A DNA stretch of 64,000 nucleotides. It comes from JAEUKA01 sp044228505 (GTDB lineage Bacteria; Myxococcota_A; Polyangia; Palsa-1104; JAEUJZ01). The notes under the pieces are model-generated. The model ran no database searches. It was not told the DNA's origin and saw only the letters and a list, made by a program, of their open reading frames with translations. Positions 52,991 through 61,276 of the stretch are shown here, piece by piece (positions within the stretch are counted from its first letter, which is position 1; each line of letters opens with the position of its first letter). The DNA is taken from the NCBI GenBank assembly GCA_044228505.1, contig JBGAUT010000013.1:62001-126000 (forward strand). Direction: 5' to 3'. The position numbers were made by a program, and so were the translations under genes.

Positions 52991-54397
52991 ATGCGCTCAA
53001 CCTGGCTTGGCTTTGGCTTGGGACTATTTACCCTCATCGGCTGCAACGCACTGTGGCAGGGCTACCTGTCCCCCCTCGACAATCCCGACGGCTCTCTCGA
53101 CGTAGCCGACCTCACCGGGGCCGACCTCACCGGCACCACACCCGACGACCTCACCGGGGCCGATCTCACCTCTGTCCCACCACCAGATATGACGATGCCC
53201 ACCAAACTGTGTGGCTTTGGAACTGTCCCATCGAATGTATTTAAATATGCACAATATTCAACCATCACCACGCTCCCAGCAGGTTCCAACTACGACCGAA
53301 TTGCAGCTATTGATATCAACAACGATGGCATTGCTGAGGTTGGAGTATCTGATGGAAGCGCCACTGTTCGCATTGTAAACATCACCAAACCGGCCGCTAC
53401 CTGTACCTACGCTTCGACCGCAAACTGTGCCGTCACAAATTCAGTACTAGATATTGAACCTCTTCAGATTTCTCCAACAGTGAGTGTTTTTGTTACTGCG
53501 GCACAGAATGGTTCCGCTGCGATTAGCACCTGTAGCTTGTTTCCGCCCACGCCGAAAGTACTTAGCAGCGCCCAGTTCAGCAACTCACCTACGTCTGGTA
53601 AGCGATTTCTGAGTATGCCTAGAATCGAAAACCCGACCTCAGGGCAGTTCATCTTCTCCGAAAAGTCGGGGGATGGAACTGGCGACCGTGTGGTCTCGGT
53701 CAAAATCGATGCTGCACTCACACTCAGCGCAGTGACACTGGACACCATCGCTGTCAATTCGGCCAGCAATGGTAGTTTTGAGCCAAGATACGCAGCAGGT
53801 GGCCGCATCGATGATGTGGCACCAGATGGCACGTTAGACTTTGTAGCCATCGAAGCCAAATCCGGCTCAGAGCGGCTTGCTTTCTACAATAACAACGGGA
53901 CCGCTCCACAACTACCCAAGGGCTCCACTGCGGTGGCTGTCGGCTTTGAGGGATCGAATGACATCATGTCAGCAAAACTATCAAATGACTCATACGATGA
54001 CATCGTTACCATCGCCAATGGAAGTACTCAAATCACCCCGTATATCATAGCCAACCCGACGACCATCACCAAGATGCCCGTGCATACCATTCCGAATGGC
54101 GCTAACTCAAGGAACAATTTACTATTTTACGATTTAGACAAGACCATCGGTTTCGATGAGTTGCTGGCAATCAATACCGGGTCGTCAGCCATCTCCATAT
54201 ACACGTACAGTGCCGGAACATGGTCTGCTGCCATGAACATCTCGGTAAAATCTCCCTTCGTACCAGTGGCCATGTCACTTGGCTATCTTGATAAAGCAAC
54301 GTCTCCGAGTACGCCTGACATCTTTGTACTCGCAAAAAATGGCAGCACCTATGAAGTCGGCGTGATCCGATGGGTGCCGCCAGGCTTCTCGCTGTAG
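52991..54397 (+). CDS. Lipoprotein with Asp/Thr-rich linker and propeller-like body
   Basis: A 468-residue predicted lipoprotein (lipobox LIGC). A 45-residue linker repeats LTGADLTG with Asp/Pro. The body, from about residue 75, has an FG-GAP-like unit IAAIDINNDGIAEVGVSD and later SNDSYDDIVTI, suggesting a beta-propeller. Codon use in 53220-54380 is more A+T-rich than neighbouring genes, hinting at transfer or relaxed selection. Function is unknown; surface exposure is likely. Confidence 0.75.
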   Translation: MRSTWLGFGLGLFTLIGCNALWQGYLSPLDNPDGSLDVADLTGADLTGTTPDDLTGADLTSVPPPDMTMPTKLCGFGTVPSNVFKYAQYSTITTLPAGSNYDRIAAIDINNDGIAEVGVSDGSATVRIVNITKPAATCTYASTANCAVTNSVLDIEPLQISPTVSVFVTAAQNGSAAISTCSLFPPTPKVLSSAQFSNSPTSGKRFLSMPRIENPTSGQFIFSEKSGDGTGDRVVSVKIDAALTLSAVTLDTIAVNSASNGSFEPRYAAGGRIDDVAPDGTLDFVAIEAKSGSERLAFYNNNGTAPQLPKGSTAVAVGFEGSNDIMSAKLSNDSYDDIVTIANGSTQITPYIIANPTTITKMPVHTIPNGANSRNNLLFYDLDKTIGFDELLAINTGSSAISIYTYSAGTWSAAMNISVKSPFVPVAMSLGYLDKATSPSTPDIFVLAKNGSTYEVGVIRWVPPGFSL

Positions 54398-54482
54398 TCC
54401 TCGTGTCAGTCGCATCCTATGCAGACAACTTTCACTGCTACTACCACTTGAGGAGCACCCAGCGACGGGAATAGTCTGGCCA

Positions 54483-55436
54483 GTGGTCGCAATGGCTGCG
54501 CTTCCTTCGATATCCGAGATCGCACTGCCCGTCCTCGCCTCGCCGGTTTCACCATTGGCACCGGGCATGTTGGTCGTGCGCTCCCAGGTGATGCGACGGC
54601 TGCTGGGTCTGTTGCGAGCCGCCGCAGCAGCAGCGGTCGAGCGTCCCGTGCTGCTGGTCGGTCCGAGTGGAAGCGGTCGGAACTTTCTGGCGCGCTTCCT
54701 GCACGCACTGTCGCCACGAGCCCACAAATCGCTCGTCGAAGTGTCGTCTTTGGCCACCTCGCTACCCGAAAACTGGTCGACAGCAGCCGAACAGGCCCGT
54801 GGCGGTACGCTGCTCATTTCCGACCTCGACCGACTCGATGAGTATGGCCAGCGCGATCTACAGTGCTTGCTAGGTAGCCTGGCCTGTATGCCGAGTCCTC
54901 CTCGTCTGTGTGCCACTGCCTTGCCCGACCTCGACTATGTTCAGCGAAGCGGTCGGTTCGGGCGCTCGCTCTACAACCGGCTGGCAGTCTTGCGCATTGA
55001 TATCCCGGCGCTCACCGACCGGACCGACGATTTGCCGGATCTCTGCCGTCTATTGCTCGCAGAGCACGCCGACGCCCATACCCCGGATCGCCCGCCACCT
55101 GTCTTGTCAGCCGATGCGCTGTCGCTGCTCGGCAGCTATGGCTGGCCCGGCAATGTTCGCGAGCTATCCAACATCTTGCTCCGGGCCCTGCTCAGCTCGG
55201 AAACTCCTACGATCACGGCAGAACAGCTCCGAGCACTTCTTCCCACCTCCACGCCAATCCCTGAGGTCCGCTTGCCGATCGGAACCTCGTTGGCGGAAGC
55301 CGAGCGGACACTCATCCTGGCCACCCTACGGGCTTGTGACGGCAACAAGCAGCACACGGCCGCCCAGCTTGGCATTACCCGACGAACGCTTTACCACAAG
55401 CTGGCCCGCTATCAGCGTCGGGACGGCACCAGCTAG
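54483..55436 (+). CDS. NtrC-type AAA+ regulator lacking the GAFTGA loop
   Basis: A 317-residue protein. Residues about 35 to 235 form an AAA+ domain of the sigma-54 activator type with a P-loop GPSGSGRNFLAR (Arg where Lys is usual), the Walker B-like GGTLLISDLDRL and the sensor motif SLYNRLAVLRIDIPAL, then GWPGNVRELSN. The GAFTGA loop that contacts sigma-54 is missing between the P-loop and Walker B. The C-terminus (RACDGNKQHTAAQLGITRRT) is a Fis-type helix-turn-helix. It may act as a sigma-54-independent regulator, like PspF/TyrR relatives without GAFTGA. No receiver domain is present. The start (GTG 54483 or ATG 54492) is uncertain. Confidence 0.8.
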   Translation: MVAMAALPSISEIALPVLASPVSPLAPGMLVVRSQVMRRLLGLLRAAAAAAVERPVLLVGPSGSGRNFLARFLHALSPRAHKSLVEVSSLATSLPENWSTAAEQARGGTLLISDLDRLDEYGQRDLQCLLGSLACMPSPPRLCATALPDLDYVQRSGRFGRSLYNRLAVLRIDIPALTDRTDDLPDLCRLLLAEHADAHTPDRPPPVLSADALSLLGSYGWPGNVRELSNILLRALLSSETPTITAEQLRALLPTSTPIPEVRLPIGTSLAEAERTLILATLRACDGNKQHTAAQLGITRRTLYHKLARYQRRDGTS

Positions 55437-55460
55437 CCCGAGCAGCGACGACCGAGCGAG

Positions 55461-56021
55461 TTAGAACAGGATTTCCACGGGCGGCGGCTCTGGATCTTTA
55501 AAGACACCAAGCGCTTCCAGCTCACTGTCGCTCACCTGGAGCCCGCCAAAGGTTTCGGGCGCCTTCAGTCGAAACGTAAACGGGTAAATCACCGAGACGC
55601 TGTCTTCGCTGTCGTTCGCCGGAAACTCCCAGGTCCGGATCGTCTCGGCCACACAGCTTTGCACCTCGACCGTCAGGTTACTCTCCGTGATGAGTAGCTC
55701 CTCGACCTTGCCTTGGGGCGTGATGTCGAAGCGAACCACCAGTCGCCCCGCCAGCTTCGGCTGCTTGAACAGGGCCTGCTGGTAGCAGTACCGAACCTGC
55801 TTGATATGCAGGTACATCACCCGTCGAACCACGTCCCGCTCAAGCTGATGGTCCCTCTGCGCATCAATCGGTGGCGGAGGAGGCGGCTGGGGAGGCGGCG
55901 GCAGGTTGTGAAGGTACTGCGGAATCGGACGCACCGTCGAGCTGCGCAACCCCACCGGCACTGCCGCATGGGCAATGTGTGGGACCAGCCACAGCAAACC
56001 GCAGAGCCCGAGCTTTCGCAT
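55461..56021 (-). CDS. AgmX/PglI C-terminal-domain protein
   Basis: A 186-residue exported protein. After a signal peptide (ends PHIAHA) comes a Pro-rich linker, then a domain RVMYLHIKQVRYCYQQALFK, KLAGRLVVRFDITPQGKVEE and CVAETIRTWEFP that matches the AgmX/PglI C-terminal family of Myxococcota, related to TonB. Two cysteines, in YCYQQ and SCVAETI, can pair as in that family. In Myxococcus such domains belong to gliding or adhesion proteins. The ATG at 56021 is preferred to an upstream one at 56087. It is divergent from the dihydropyrimidinase gene. Confidence 0.8.
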   Translation of the reverse strand: MRKLGLCGLLWLVPHIAHAAVPVGLRSSTVRPIPQYLHNLPPPPQPPPPPPIDAQRDHQLERDVVRRVMYLHIKQVRYCYQQALFKQPKLAGRLVVRFDITPQGKVEELLITESNLTVEVQSCVAETIRTWEFPANDSEDSVSVIYPFTFRLKAPETFGGLQVSDSELEALGVFKDPEPPPVEILF

Positions 56022-56080
56022 CACCGTGTGTGCCTCAACTTCTTCATTACAGCACCTTGGCCCGTCATTCACACTGTGTT

Positions 56081-56110
56081 CCCCCAAATCCCACGATTTT
56101 GGGGGCTTTT
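56081..56110 (+). promoter_or_regulatory. Leader hairpin with T-run upstream of dihydropyrimidinase
   Basis: CCCCCAAA pairs with TTTTGGGGG (small bulge, 4 to 6-base loop), followed by CTTTTC, ending 48 bp before the dihydropyrimidinase ATG. It looks like an intrinsic terminator on the plus strand. It may attenuate the downstream gene or end an unseen upstream transcript. Confidence 0.45.
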
Positions 56111-56157
56111 CACGTCGCGTTCGACTGCGCTACGTTCCCCGCCACGCGGAGGAAAGC

Positions 56158-57555
56158 ATGGTCACGGTCATCAAGAACGGTACCCTCGTCACGGCGAGCG
56201 ACACATTTGCAGCCAACCTGTGGATCGATGGCGGCAAGATCGTCAGCCACACTCATCCGAGCCAGCCCATCCCCACCGGGAGCGATGTTCGAGTCGTCGA
56301 TGCGGCTGGCTGCTATGTGATTCCAGGCGGAATCGACGCCCATACCCACCTCGACATGCCCTTTGGCGGCACCACTTCGAGCGATGACTTCCTGACCGGC
56401 ACCCGCGCCGCGGCGTACGGCGGGACGACGACCATCATCGACTTCGCGATCCAACAAAAGGGCGGCAGCCTGCGGCACGCCCTCGACACCTGGCATCAGA
56501 AGGCGGCCGGGAAAGGCTGCATCGACTACGCATTCCACATGATCGCCACCGACGCCCCACAGTCGGTCCTCAAAGAGATGGGTGACATCGTCAGCGAAGG
56601 CGTCACCAGCTTCAAGCTGTTCATGGCTTATCCGGGCGTCCTGCTGCTCGATGATCAGTCCATCTTCCGCTGCATGCTGCGCGCTGGGGAGATTGGCGCG
56701 CTCATCTGCATGCATGCCGAGCATGGCCTGCCGATCGATGTGCTGGTCGAACGAGCGATTGCGCAAGGCCACACCGCCCCGATCTACCATGCCCTCACCC
56801 GCCCTGAGGTGGCCGAAGCCACCGGCACAGAGCGCGCCATTGCGCTGGCGGAGATGGCCAAGGTTCCGGTCTACATCGTCCACCTATCGGCGGCCCGAGC
56901 GCTCGATCGAGTCCGCGAAGCCCGCGACCGGGGTCTGCCCGCCTATGCCGAGACCTGTCCGCAGTACCTGTTCCTGTCCGACGACGCACTCCGCGGCACG
57001 CCCGACGATCCCTTCGATGGTGCCAAGTACGTCTGCACCCCGCCGCTTCGTCCAGCCAGCCACCATGAGCACCTGTGGCGAGGCCTGCGCAATCATGACC
57101 TGCAAGTGGTATCGACCGACCACTGCCCGTTTTGCATGAAAGACCAGAAGGAACTGGGTCGCGACAGCTTCGCCAAGGTTCCAAACGGTATGCCCGGCAT
57201 CGAGACCCGCCTGCACCTGTTGTTCGAGGCTGTCGCCGAGGGCAAGCTGTCCCTCAACCGCTTCGTCGAGATCGCGAGCACTGCCCCGGCCAAGATCTTC
57301 GGCCTGTATCCACGCAAGGGCTCGATCTCGGTAGGCTCCGATGCCGACGTGGTGGTGTGGGATCCCAAGCGTGCGCTTAGGCTATCCCATGAAAACCTGC
57401 ACATGCGCGTCGACTACGCCGCGTATCCCGAAAAGACGGTGCCCGGCTCGCCCCGCTACGTGTTCTCCCGTGGGGAAATGGTCATCGATCAAGGCCAGTA
57501 CGTCAGCCGCCCCGGTCACGGACAGTTCGTTCGCCGCTCGACCTTCTCGCTCTAG
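56158..57555 (+). CDS. hydA: Dihydropyrimidinase / hydantoinase
   Basis: A 465-residue cyclic-amidohydrolase opening dihydropyrimidine or hydantoin rings. The metal centre is clear: HTHLDMP, the carboxylated Lys in TSFKLFMAYPG, His in CMHAEHG, VHLSA and Asp in STDHCPF. The substrate loop DDFLTGTRAAAYGGTTT is also normal. The ATG at 56158 has GAGGAAAG immediately upstream; longer in-frame starts run into the leader. No pyrimidine-degradation genes such as beta-ureidopropionase lie beside it, so it stands alone. Confidence 0.93.
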   Translation: MVTVIKNGTLVTASDTFAANLWIDGGKIVSHTHPSQPIPTGSDVRVVDAAGCYVIPGGIDAHTHLDMPFGGTTSSDDFLTGTRAAAYGGTTTIIDFAIQQKGGSLRHALDTWHQKAAGKGCIDYAFHMIATDAPQSVLKEMGDIVSEGVTSFKLFMAYPGVLLLDDQSIFRCMLRAGEIGALICMHAEHGLPIDVLVERAIAQGHTAPIYHALTRPEVAEATGTERAIALAEMAKVPVYIVHLSAARALDRVREARDRGLPAYAETCPQYLFLSDDALRGTPDDPFDGAKYVCTPPLRPASHHEHLWRGLRNHDLQVVSTDHCPFCMKDQKELGRDSFAKVPNGMPGIETRLHLLFEAVAEGKLSLNRFVEIASTAPAKIFGLYPRKGSISVGSDADVVVWDPKRALRLSHENLHMRVDYAAYPEKTVPGSPRYVFSRGEMVIDQGQYVSRPGHGQFVRRSTFSL

Positions 57556-57599
57556 GCTCTCGCGCTCCGAGCGCAGCCGCCCCCGCGACCCTGCCTGCT

Positions 57600-57986
57600 C
57601 TACATCGACTCCAGGGGCGTCAGCTCTGCTGTGCCATAACCAATCGGGCCGCACGGACAACAGCTCTCCGCGCTCTCTTCCTTGAGCGTCACCGTCACTT
57701 GTTGTGGGCTGTAGTTTGCTGCCTGCAGGTCGATGGTGTGCTCGCCCGCTTCTAGCGCGCACAGAAAGACGAGCTGCTCGCTGGACGTCACCAGCGCACA
57801 GGGCTGACCCTTTACCGAAACGGTCACATCGGTGAGCACCATCTGCGTCCAAGCATCGCTCACCTTCAGGTACAGGCCAGACGGCTGGCAGCGGTCGCAC
57901 AGGACCGACGTGCAGCAGCCGGACAGCGCTGCCATAGCCAGCGCAAGCACAAAGCACGCAAGGGGTCGCACGCGCCGAGGTCGCAT
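57600..57986 (-). CDS. Small Cys-rich lipoprotein
   Basis: A 128-residue predicted lipoprotein (lipobox LSGC, then CTSVLCDRC). The rest is a small beta-sandwich-like region (VLTDVTVSVKGQPCALVTSSE, HTIDLQAANYSPQQVTVTL) similar to carboxypeptidase-regulatory or PEGA-type folds. A CCPCG cluster closes the chain. The start ATG at 57986 is chosen because it leads directly into the signal; an in-frame start at 58022 adds an unlikely leader. Function unknown. Confidence 0.7.
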   Translation of the reverse strand: MRPRRVRPLACFVLALAMAALSGCCTSVLCDRCQPSGLYLKVSDAWTQMVLTDVTVSVKGQPCALVTSSEQLVFLCALEAGEHTIDLQAANYSPQQVTVTLKEESAESCCPCGPIGYGTAELTPLESM

Positions 57987-58084
57987 GCCGCAGAGCTTAG
58001 GCGACCCGGCGCACCGGGACAACTAGTGGATGGAAGGAAGAAGGGTGCCCGCAACACGAGCGGCTGCGGGCAGGTGGCGGGAGA

Positions 58085-60115
58085 CTACTTGAGGGTAAAG
58101 TTGACGGTCGTGGTGCCGTCCTTGGTGACCGAGTCCATCTTGGTCTCGGTGAGGGAGCCGTCTGCACTGACCGCCCGAACTTCCCACATACCGACCGGAA
58201 TGGTGGTCAGGAAGTTGTACGCGCCCGAGCTATTGGTGGTGGTCTTATAAAGCCCACGGTTCACCGTGAGTCGCGCACCAACCACCGGCTTGCCCATCCC
58301 GTCGACAACCTGGCCTAGCAGTGCACCCTTGCCAGGATCGGGGCCGACGTGGACGCGGAAGTGCTGCGCGGTCTTGGTCAGGTAGCCGCGCTGATCAATC
58401 GGCACCACGTGCATGACCCAAATGCCGTTGGCCAGTCCAGCCCGCAGGAGCTGCTTCTGGGTCGAAGGAACCATGGTCGCCATCGAGGCAGCCGGCTGCG
58501 TCTCGCCATAGCGGTCGAGCACGTAGTAGATGCCCTTAAAGTTCTTGTCGTCTTGCGGGAAGGTCCACGCAAAGAAGACATCGACCCCCGGATACCAGGT
58601 TCCCGGCGAGGGGTGGCTGGTCGAAGACACCGATGGAGGGGAGGTGTTGATGTTGACCTTGAAGATGTTCTCGATCGTACCGATGTTCGACATCGCATCG
58701 ATCGGCACGATGTGGAAGTAGTTGGTACCATCGGTCAGCTCACTCACCGCGGCCGTGGTCATCTCGGTCGCAGCGACCTTGCCACCATTGGCGGGGGTTG
58801 GGGGACGCGACTGACTGGTATTGACCCCCCAGTAGTAGCCTTGCCGACCCATGAAGGCTTGATCCCACGCGAGCGACAGGCCGGGGGAATCGTCGTTGTA
58901 GTAGAGCGTCTGGTCGGGATGCGAAGACGACGAGATGCTGAGCGGCGGAATCAAGCCCTCGGTCTTGGCACCGTTGATGGTGCCGGTAACCGTCTTGTCT
59001 CCACTGTTCAGGATCTTGATCCGACCCTGACCACCTGCACCGCCAGCGTAGGAACCACCCGCGCCACCCGCGCCGCCAGCAGCCGATACCGACCCGGTGA
59101 TGGTCACTTTCTTCTGGGCTGCGATCAGAATGCCTCCACCCGAGCCACCGCCGCCGCCGCCGTAGCTCCCGGAGCTGCCACCCGCTTCGCCGTTGGCAGT
59201 CACCTGGCCGTCGATGGTGATGGTCTTCGCAGCCATGAGGCGCAGCACTCCGCCGCCTTTACCGCCCCTTCCACCGACCATGCTGGAGCCACCGCCAGTA
59301 CCACCTGCGCTACCAGGTGCCACGATGACATCCGTAGTACTGCCCCATACATAACCGCCAGAGCCGTATCCATATTGGCCCGATGTGCCATAGCTGCCGT
59401 AGCCACCACCACCAGCCGCATAGTACGAGCCGCTGGAATAGTATCCACTGCCGGCACCGTCTGGGGAGTTGCCAGTCGGGTTGACCACTATCGAAGCGCC
59501 CATCTCGACGGTGATCGAGCCCCTGGTGCGGAGCGTCAAGTTGCCGGTCGGGGAAGACAGAGTCGCACCTGAACGGATGATGATGTCGCCGTCGATGAGC
59601 TGATCCCCATCGAGGGTCTTGTTGGCACCGACATCCAGGCTCGGCAGAGCACAGCGCGCTTCTTCGCAGAAGGTGCCGCAGGTCTCGCTCACGGTCCAGG
59701 CACTGCCCGTACCATTGCAGGTCTCGACGTTCTTGCCATTGCAGCGCTTGGCACTCGGAGTACATGCCCCGGTACACAGGCCAGCGGTGCAGCCCACGGT
59801 ACAGGTCGCCGAGTACAACCACGCCGTACCGGTCGCGTTACAAATCTCCACGGCCAGTCCCGCGCCGCAGCGGTAGGTGCCCGGCGTGCAGGGCAGGCCC
59901 ACGGTGACCGTCATGTCCCCGGTCGTCATGCCGGCCATGTCCTCTGGAGGCATGCCGGTCATGTCTTTGGTCGGGTCACCACCACCATCCGGATCCTCGA
60001 CCACGGTCATGTCGACTGGGCCGTTCATGTTGGGGTTGCCGCCGCCGCCACCACTAGAGCAGCCGACCAGCAGAACCAGCCCCATTGCGTATGTAATCGC
60101 AGAGCTTTTCTTCAT
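58085..60115 (-). CDS. Glycine-rich surface lipoprotein with carboxypeptidase-regulatory-like C-terminus
   Basis: A 676-residue predicted lipoprotein (lipobox VGC) with an Asp/Met/Pro linker. Next comes a Cys-rich module (CTPGTYRCGAGLAVEICN, CGTFCEEARC, about residues 70 to 160). Residues about 200 to 375 are Gly/Ser/Tyr-rich (GGGGYGSYGTSG type) within a beta-helix-like stretch. The C-terminus (about 600 to 676) resembles a carboxypeptidase-regulatory domain (GALLGQVVDGMGKPVVGARL). GAGG lies six bases before the ATG at 60115. This modular layout is typical of Myxococcota surface proteins; binding or adhesion is likely but not shown. Confidence 0.8.
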   Translation of the reverse strand: MKKSSAITYAMGLVLLVGCSSGGGGGNPNMNGPVDMTVVEDPDGGGDPTKDMTGMPPEDMAGMTTGDMTVTVGLPCTPGTYRCGAGLAVEICNATGTAWLYSATCTVGCTAGLCTGACTPSAKRCNGKNVETCNGTGSAWTVSETCGTFCEEARCALPSLDVGANKTLDGDQLIDGDIIIRSGATLSSPTGNLTLRTRGSITVEMGASIVVNPTGNSPDGAGSGYYSSGSYYAAGGGGYGSYGTSGQYGYGSGGYVWGSTTDVIVAPGSAGGTGGGSSMVGGRGGKGGGVLRLMAAKTITIDGQVTANGEAGGSSGSYGGGGGGSGGGILIAAQKKVTITGSVSAAGGAGGAGGSYAGGAGGQGRIKILNSGDKTVTGTINGAKTEGLIPPLSISSSSHPDQTLYYNDDSPGLSLAWDQAFMGRQGYYWGVNTSQSRPPTPANGGKVAATEMTTAAVSELTDGTNYFHIVPIDAMSNIGTIENIFKVNINTSPPSVSSTSHPSPGTWYPGVDVFFAWTFPQDDKNFKGIYYVLDRYGETQPAASMATMVPSTQKQLLRAGLANGIWVMHVVPIDQRGYLTKTAQHFRVHVGPDPGKGALLGQVVDGMGKPVVGARLTVNRGLYKTTTNSSGAYNFLTTIPVGMWEVRAVSADGSLTETKMDSVTKDGTTTVNFTLK

Positions 60116-60194
60116 GGATTTCCTCACAAGATGAATCGTTTGGGCGGCATCATACACATACAGGGCAAGCGGAAAAGTGCCCAAATTCGTCTGA

Positions 60195-60863
60195 GTGTGT
60201 CACTTTGTAGGTGTGTCCACTCGCTCTAGCGGCCCGGTACCGGGCCAGGCCAAGGCTTTTGCACTGCCGCCGACTCAGATCAGCGGCAAGTCGGCATCGT
60301 CCGATTCCAAGACGGTGCTGCGCAAACGCCCGCGTAAGCATCGCGCCACGCCGGTTCGTGGCCTCTCCCTACTCGCAGCAGGGGCCGATCGATTGGGGCT
60401 GTGGCCCAAGCTGTGGGAGCAGTGGGTCTGCCGCACGTTTGCATTGACGCTGCACGCGTGCGTGCCCCGTCTGTCGGTGTTTGCACGCGCCGAGAAGCTC
60501 GTGGATGGCACGCTGACGGTGGTGGTGACCTCCTCTGCGGTAGCCAGCGAGCTGTCGTTTGTCCGCGACCTGCTGCTCGAACAGATCAACCGGGAACTAC
60601 TCCAGGCCGTCGGACGACTCGACGATCGACAGCGACGAGCGGTTCGGCCCGTGCTCCGACTCCAGCATCGTGTGGGCAAGCTCGCGGATCTGCCCGATCC
60701 CGCACAGTGGCAGGACCGACCAGCACCTCGCCGCAGCAAACCGCCTCCGAAGGTCAGCCTAGAGACCCAATTGGCTGTAGCCACGGCCAGTCAAGAGATT
60801 GCCGACGACGATCTCCGACTCCTGCTGCTCCGCCTGGTGGGGGCGACCACTCGAACCGCTTAG
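60195..60863 (+). CDS. DciA (DUF721)-like protein
   Basis: A 222-residue protein whose core (about residues 60 to 145) matches the DciA/DUF721 family: LWPKLWEQWVCRTFALTLHA and TLTVVVTSSAVASELSFVRD. DciA loads the replicative helicase DnaB in bacteria without DnaC. Basic residues precede the core and a Lys/Pro-rich tail follows. The start is unclear: GTG at 60195 or 60213. The gene lies directly upstream of the palindromic repeat array. Confidence 0.7.
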   Translation: MCHFVGVSTRSSGPVPGQAKAFALPPTQISGKSASSDSKTVLRKRPRKHRATPVRGLSLLAAGADRLGLWPKLWEQWVCRTFALTLHACVPRLSVFARAEKLVDGTLTVVVTSSAVASELSFVRDLLLEQINRELLQAVGRLDDRQRRAVRPVLRLQHRVGKLADLPDPAQWQDRPAPRRSKPPPKVSLETQLAVATASQEIADDDLRLLLLRLVGATTRTA

Positions 60864-60885
60864 TACGCAGCCAGGACAGGCTCAT

Positions 60886-61222
60886 CCTTCCCTAGGCGTT
60901 TTGGACAAACTCAATTTGTCCACCTCACCTTTCCCTAAGCGTTTTGGACAAACTCAATTTGTCCACCTCACCCTTCCCTAGGCGTTTTGGACAAACTCAA
61001 TTTGTCCACCCCCCCTTGCCTAGGCGTCTTGGACAAACTCAATTTGTTCACCCCCCCCTTGCCAGGGCGTCTTTCACAAACTCAATTTGTCCGTCCCACC
61101 CTTTGCCAGGGCGTCCTAGACAAACTCAATCTGTCCATCCCACCCTTTGCCAGGGCGTCTTAGACAAACTCAATCTGTCCACATCCCCCTTCCAAGTAGG
61201 TGCAAACAGGCTCAATTCGTTC
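60886..61222. repeat. Tandem array of ~43-bp palindrome-bearing repeats
   Basis: Seven clear units and one degenerate unit, period 42 to 44 bp. Each carries a 19-base palindrome, GGACAAA-CTCAA-TTTGTCC in the first three; cores begin at 60903, 60946, 60989, 61031, 61074, 61118, 61162 and (degenerate) 61204. The CTCAA loop and inner stem bases are conserved, while the CCTTCCCTAGGCG-type spacer drifts gradually. Units 1 to 3 are almost identical; later units diverge. Because flanks co-vary with the core, this is a tandem duplication, not a CRISPR. Function unknown; see findings. Confidence 0.88.
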
Positions 61223-61276
61223 GACATGCCCGTAGTCGCTTGCAGTCGGACGGCTGTTTGCCCTACAAAGGTCAAA
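61223..61276 (+). promoter_or_regulatory. Short leader between repeat array and short-chain dehydrogenase
   Basis: The 54 bp between the array and the dehydrogenase ATG carry AAAGG at 61267-61271 as ribosome-binding site. No convincing sigma-70 promoter is seen here, so the promoter may lie in or before the array. Confidence 0.4.

Noticed and set aside
58349..59572. 407-residue plus-strand frame opposite the Gly-rich lipoprotein
   Set aside because: Caused by Gly/Ser-rich codons on the other strand; no motif or ribosome site.
60886..61222. Repeat array as a CRISPR
   Set aside because: Spacers between the palindromes resemble one another and drift gradually rather than being unrelated, and there are no cas genes in the window.
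60944..61276. N-terminal extension of the dehydrogenase through the repeats
   Set aside because: The frame is open only because the 43-44-bp units happen to lack stops; it encodes a low-complexity repeat with no dehydrogenase similarity, and a good ribosome site precedes ATG 61277.
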